DNA of 64,000 nt from Solimonas sp. K1W22B-7. Lineage in GTDB: Bacteria > Pseudomonadota > Gammaproteobacteria > Nevskiales > Nevskiaceae. Both the position numbers and the translations under genes were made by a program. Location: positions 2,108,001-2,172,000 of the forward strand of contig NZ_CP031704.1 of assembly GCF_003428335.1 (NCBI RefSeq). Reading direction: 5' to 3'. Below the pieces are notes generated by a model that ran no database searches, was not told where the DNA came from, and saw nothing but the letters and a program-made list of their open reading frames with translations. This document shows, piece by piece, positions 56,176-64,000 of the stretch. Numbering within the stretch: position 1 is the stretch's first letter; every line of letters begins with the position of its first letter.

Positions 56176-56179
<4 letters not shown>
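55562..56179 (+). CDS. rnhB: Ribonuclease HII
   Basis: The 205-residue enzyme removes ribonucleotides from DNA. The catalytic Asp-Glu pair is in [22 protein letters not shown]; the third and fourth acids are in LIDGN and [18 protein letters not shown]-type context ([12 protein letters not shown]). The motif reads RGCLAGP where many homologues have RGPLAGP. The 3' end overlaps dnaE by 4 bases (ATGA). The lpxB-rnhB-dnaE order is the same as in E. coli. Confidence 0.95.
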
Positions 56180-59781
<3,602 letters not shown>

Positions 59782-59787
59782 ACGCTC

Positions 59788-60750
59788 ATGAACCTGAACT
59801 ACCTCGATTTCGAACAACCCATCGCGGAACTGCAGCAGAAGATCGAAGAGCTGCGCTTCGCCACCTCCGGCAGCGGCGTGAACCTCACCGAGGAGATCGC
59901 GCGGCTGGACGTCAAGAGCCGTGAGCTCACCGAGCAGATCTTCGCCAACCTGACGCCCTGGCAGGTGGCGCAGCTGGCGCGCCACCCGCAGCGCCCCTAT
60001 GCGCTGGACTACATCAAGTCCATCTTCACCGAGTGGGAAGAGCTGCACGGTGACCGCCACTACGCCGACGATCCGAGCATCGTCAGCGGCGTCGCCCGCC
60101 TGGAAGGCCGTGCGGTCTGCGTCATCGGCCAGCAGAAGGGCCGCGACGCCAAGGAGCGTGTCTACCGCAACTTCGGCATGCCCAAGCCCGAGGGCTACCG
60201 CAAGGCCCTGCGCATCATGAAGCTGGCCGAGAAGTTCAACCTGCCGGTGCTGACCTTCATCGACACCCCCGGCGCCTACCCGGGCATCGGTGCCGAGGAA
60301 CGCAACCAGTCCGAAGCCATTGCCCGCAACCTGTTCGAACTGTCGCGCCTGCGCACCCCGGTGCTGGCCACCGTGACGGGCGAGGGCGGTTCCGGCGGCG
60401 CGCTGGCGATCGGCGTGGCCGACCACGTGATGATGCTCCAGTACAGCATCTACTCGGTGATTTCGCCCGAGGGCTGCGCCTCCATCCTGTTCAAGGATGC
60501 CGGCCGCGCCCCGGAGGCCGCCGAGGCCATGCGCATCACCTCGCGCGACCTGTTCCAGCACAAGCTGGTGGACGAGATCGTCAGCGAACCGCTGGGCGGT
60601 GCCCACCGCGATCCGGCGGCGATGATGAACACGCTCAAGCAGAAGCTCATCGCCAACCTCGAGCGCCTGCGCCACACGCCGCTGCCGCAGCTGCTGTCCA
60701 ACCGCTACCAGCGCCTGATGTCCTACGGCGCGCACGACACCATCAACTGA
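59788..60750 (+). CDS. accA: Acetyl-CoA carboxylase carboxyltransferase alpha subunit
   Basis: The 320-residue subunit pairs with AccD to transfer carboxyl from biotin to acetyl-CoA. [24 protein letters not shown] is the usual start, and [31 protein letters not shown] and [16 protein letters not shown] are conserved crotonase-fold motifs. It lies between dnaE and tilS, as in many gammaproteobacteria, and supplies malonyl-CoA for the fatty acids used by lpxA/lpxD products. Confidence 0.97.
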   Translation: MNLNYLDFEQPIAELQQKIEELRFATSGSGVNLTEEIARLDVKSRELTEQIFANLTPWQVAQLARHPQRPYALDYIKSIFTEWEELHGDRHYADDPSIVSGVARLEGRAVCVIGQQKGRDAKERVYRNFGMPKPEGYRKALRIMKLAEKFNLPVLTFIDTPGAYPGIGAEERNQSEAIARNLFELSRLRTPVLATVTGEGGSGGALAIGVADHVMMLQYSIYSVISPEGCASILFKDAGRAPEAAEAMRITSRDLFQHKLVDEIVSEPLGGAHRDPAAMMNTLKQKLIANLERLRHTPLPQLLSNRYQRLMSYGAHDTIN

Positions 60751-60757
60751 CCGGGGC

Positions 60758-63795
<3,038 letters not shown>

Positions 63796-63802
63796 GAACC
63801 CT

Positions 63803-64000
63803 ATGAAACTCTGCGGACGCGAGATTGGCCTTGAACAGCCGCTGTTCCTGATTGCCGGCCCGGACACCCTGGAATCGCAGGACCTGGCGCTGGAAGTCGC
63901 CGGCCACATCAAGCCGATCGCAGACAAGCTCGGCATCCTGTACATCTTCAAGGGCAGCTTCGACAAGGCCAACCGCAGCTCGCACAAGAGCTACCGCGGC
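63803..64000 (+). CDS. kdsA: 3-deoxy-D-manno-octulosonate 8-phosphate synthase, N-terminal part (runs off the window)
   Basis: Sixty-six codons are visible. [34 protein letters not shown] followed by [18 protein letters not shown] matches the KdsA N-terminus, with the PEP/A5P-binding FDKANRSS motif. At the place where metal-dependent enzymes have Cys (GPCVIES) and metal-independent ones have Asn (GMNVLES), this protein has Asp (GPDTLES). The enzyme makes Kdo-8-phosphate for lipopolysaccharide, completing the lipid A theme of the operon. The pyrG-kdsA pairing (often followed by eno) is common. Confidence 0.9.
   Translation, partial: MKLCGREIGLEQPLFLIAGPDTLESQDLALEVAGHIKPIADKLGILYIFKGSFDKANRSSHKSYRG

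Overview
The window is a GC-rich chromosome segment from a gammaproteobacterium. The run rpsB-tsf-pyrH-frr-uppS-cdsA-dxr-rseP-bamA-skp-lpxD-fabZ-lpxA-lpxB-rnhB-dnaE-accA-tilS-pyrG-kdsA, the pairing obgE-proB, the block murJ-ribF-ileS-lspA-ispH and the type IV minor-pilin cluster resemble Xanthomonadales/Nevskiales or Pseudomonas-like bacteria. I infer a Xanthomonadales/Nevskiales relative; the genus cannot be fixed from the sequence alone.

Layout: 1-2409 carries the 3' end of an SDR gene, greB, a lipoprotein gene and a short acyl-CoA dehydrogenase-like gene. 2552-6952 is a visibly lower-GC insert bounded by direct repeats of the 3' part of tRNA-Pro(CGG). It holds a two-gene AAA ATPase (with a C-terminal helix-turn-helix) plus subtilisin-like protease operon, preceded by a perfect 13-bp palindrome at the start codon, and a small YegP-like gene. 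6908-18589 is housekeeping: tRNA-Pro and ispB on the minus strand, then rplU-rpmA, obgE-proB, rpsT (minus), and murJ-ribF-ileS-lspA-ispH. 18733-19762 is an IS30-family element that has cut a REP-like palindrome in two. 19897-27387 (minus) is a minor pilin/PilY1 operon. tRNA-Thr(CGT) is followed by a two-component operon with two paralogous membrane histidine kinases and one LuxR-type regulator (27784-32845, minus). tRNA-Ser(TGA) and a class I aldolase gene come next, then yheT-like, dapE, dapD, glnD and map on the minus strand.

From 41095 to the right edge runs one long plus-strand macro-operon for translation (S2, EF-Ts, RRF), UMP/CTP synthesis, isoprenoid and phospholipid precursors, outer-membrane assembly (RseP, BamA, Skp), lipid A (LpxD, LpxA, LpxB, KdsA), fatty acids (FabZ, AccA), DNA replication (DnaE, RnhB) and tRNA-Ile lysidinylation (TilS). 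A roughly 270-bp multi-hairpin foldback element sits between bamA and skp and supplies the bamA stop codon.

The strongest candidate for an under-described system is the ATPase/subtilase cassette in the tRNA-Pro island. The organisation fits a conflict or anti-phage module in which the ATPase could autoregulate through its own DNA-binding domain. Secondary points of interest are the foldback element, the IS30/REP insertion, a long insertion in EF-Ts, and an Asp at the metal-class position of KdsA.
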